Shown here: positions 62,476 to 64,000 of the stretch, in pieces
Layout of the letters: each line of letters opens with the position of its first letter
Numbering within the stretch: the stretch's first letter is position 1
Source of the DNA: Spongilla lacustris
Taxonomy: Eukaryota > Porifera > Demospongiae > Spongillida > Spongillidae
Length of the DNA stretch: 64,000 bases
Direction: 5' to 3'
Assembly: GCA_949361645.1 (NCBI GenBank)
Contig: OX442416.1
Location: 7,756,362-7,820,361, forward strand
Program-made: the position numbers and the translations under genes
The notes under the pieces: generated by a model
Database searches by the model: none
The model's input: the letters and a program-made list of their open reading frames with translations, nothing else
What the model was told of the DNA's origin: nothing

Positions 62476-64000
62476 TCACTGCAGTATGAGGTGTATGGGG
62501 GTGGTGTCAGTACGCGCTTCTACTGTAATAACATAACACAGGCACAACCCTTAATAAGGCCGGCCTTCGCACTGCCGGATATTGGTTGCCTTGACGTTTT
62601 AATAAATTTGGGAGATGTCCCGTCGTCGCGCTAGGTTACACTTTCTCGTGGGTACCACAAACGTCCCGACCCTATTTAACTAGGCCCTATAAATAACACA
62701 CTACTGCCCGCCCCAGCAATTTTATACACGTACGTACGTACACATAATTAAGCTACTAGTAGTATTCAACACCACATTCACAGGGCACCTTTTCGAGCCG
62801 TCCATACATGCTACCACAATATGTGCGTACGAGGTATAGTGCATGTTTTCTTATGCTGGGTCGAACAACAGAGCCCTGGCCCTAGGGTCTATAAAGCCTA
62901 TACATGTAGGCCTATCGATGTTTCAAAGTCGCACCATCCATGCCATCATTGGTTGAGCGAACAATAGGTAATTCCCCATCAAAAGGTGAAGTGGGTGTGG
63001 TTTGAAGTACGTACCTATGGCTCCATCGCCAGCGTGCTATTATAAAAGGCGATAAACACACGATAAAACTATTTAACTGGCTTACCCCGGTGTCCAATTT
63101 AACGAAACAAGGAAAAAGTTTTGTGCTTGAGAAGATCAGATTTCAAATTATATCTACTTGTAACGTGAGTTCGTAAAGGGTAGTTTTTCAGTAGACTACT
63201 TTAGCGTGTAAGACGTACTGGTTTGCACTATATTTGCTGGGGTTAGCGTTCGCTGCATAATTTCCGCGGTAGCAATCGCATTAAAGCGTGCAGGCTCATC
63301 CAGCTGCTGCCTCTTCATTGTTGGTGTAAACAAAAGACCGCAAAAAATTAAATACGGTGCGCTACCATTATTTGCCATATCTCTCTGCTTCTACAGGCTC
63401 TAGATATCAGAAAAGGGATGTGCGGTAGGTTTTTTTTTTTTTTTTTGCTGCATATCCAGCTCTGTGTTATTTGCAGAGAACTTGTGTATACTGTCACCAC
63501 CATTCAGTGATCCATTAGCTCAGAGATTAGTTGACTACACATGTACAAGTGTATCTGCAGCTGTACATTATCAGTGTGTACCTTTGCATGAATGCAGCAG
63601 CATTTGGATGTGTTATTCAAACCCCCCATGATATGGTCTTTAGCTATGGGCTTGGGTGTTCTAGTTATGTCTTGTTACAATTAGTCTAACTGTGTGGGAC
63701 CAGTGGCCGAAGTCTAAACATGCAAGTGTTGTTTGAACACACGCCCACATTTTGGTGGTGTTACACTTTGGATCAGTTGAAGCTACATGTACATGTATGT
63801 AATCATATACATCTTCTGTGTATGTGTACCACACTTGTGGTGTGCCCAGTGAACACAGTGTAAGCATGTGGGCTGCTTTCAAAATTAGGGGAATTGCAGT
63901 GTGGTGGGTGCACCATTTGCTCATGTTGATAGTACACATGTATGTAAGGTACTACTCAGTTGTACTCAGCAGCATTTGCAGAGCCACTTATTATTGCCCA
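62476..64000. other. Right end of the window, nothing firm
   Basis: A minus-strand frame from an ATG at 63378 (MANNGSAPYLIFCGLLF) is open for 60 codons and could be a first exon, but it has no match. A poly-T tract lies at about 63430-63447. Confidence 0.3.

Overview
This is animal nuclear DNA, most likely from an early-branching marine invertebrate such as a sponge; the lineage is an inference. The evidence is intron-rich genes with short GT-AG introns, several clear animal gene families (SKP1, SDHAF3, a BCL-2 protein with BH1, BH2 and tail anchor, a SKICH/coiled-coil TAX1BP1/CALCOCO-type protein, an ankyrin-Roc-COR protein), many small transposons, and dense TG/CA and poly-G/poly-C tracts. 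The palindrome TACATGTA recurs throughout the non-coding DNA. All calls come from reading the sequence by eye; no alignments were run.

Layout. 0-0.5 kb: terminal exon of an unknown minus-strand gene. 1.3-4.4 kb: a locus of internally duplicated exon-like pieces. 4.9-5.2 kb: a fold-back element. 5.4-6.4 kb: a small secreted beta-trefoil (FGF-like) gene with TATA box and poly(A) signal; its promoter and first codons recur as a truncated copy at 7.3-7.7 kb. 8.9-12.4 kb: an 11-exon gene joining a RAG1-type N-terminal zinc region and RING finger to a DDE transposase-like core. 12.9-13.4 kb: a TA-flanked MITE. 14-20.9 kb: microsatellites, repeats and a 34-bp minisatellite. 20.9-23.6 kb: a decayed beta-helix gene broken by a hAT-type element with intact 8-bp target duplications. 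24-30 kb: repeats, including a 48-bp palindromic insertion with 9-bp target duplications.

30.3-37.7 kb (minus): ankyrin-Roc-COR gene in at least ten exons, with a retroelement fragment and a MITE in its introns. 38.3-40.1 kb: fold-back element and a roughly 700-bp polypurine tract. 42.4-44.4 kb (plus): SDHAF3, tail to tail with the single-exon SKICH gene at 44.9-47.2 kb (minus). 48.6-53.1 kb: decayed retrotransposon fragments. 54.1-55.2 kb (minus): BCL-2 family gene. 55.6-56.4 kb: piggyBac-type MITE. 57.1-61.3 kb (minus): complete SKP1, one of whose introns holds two minisatellites. 62.3-62.5 kb (minus): a small single-pass membrane protein.

The genes form no operon or shared pathway. They are independent cellular genes (mitochondrial complex II assembly, autophagy-type cargo reception, apoptosis control, ubiquitin ligation, Roco GTPase signalling) separated by mobile-element debris. 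The most unusual items are the RAG1-N/RING/DDE gene and the FGF-like gene with its promoter duplication.
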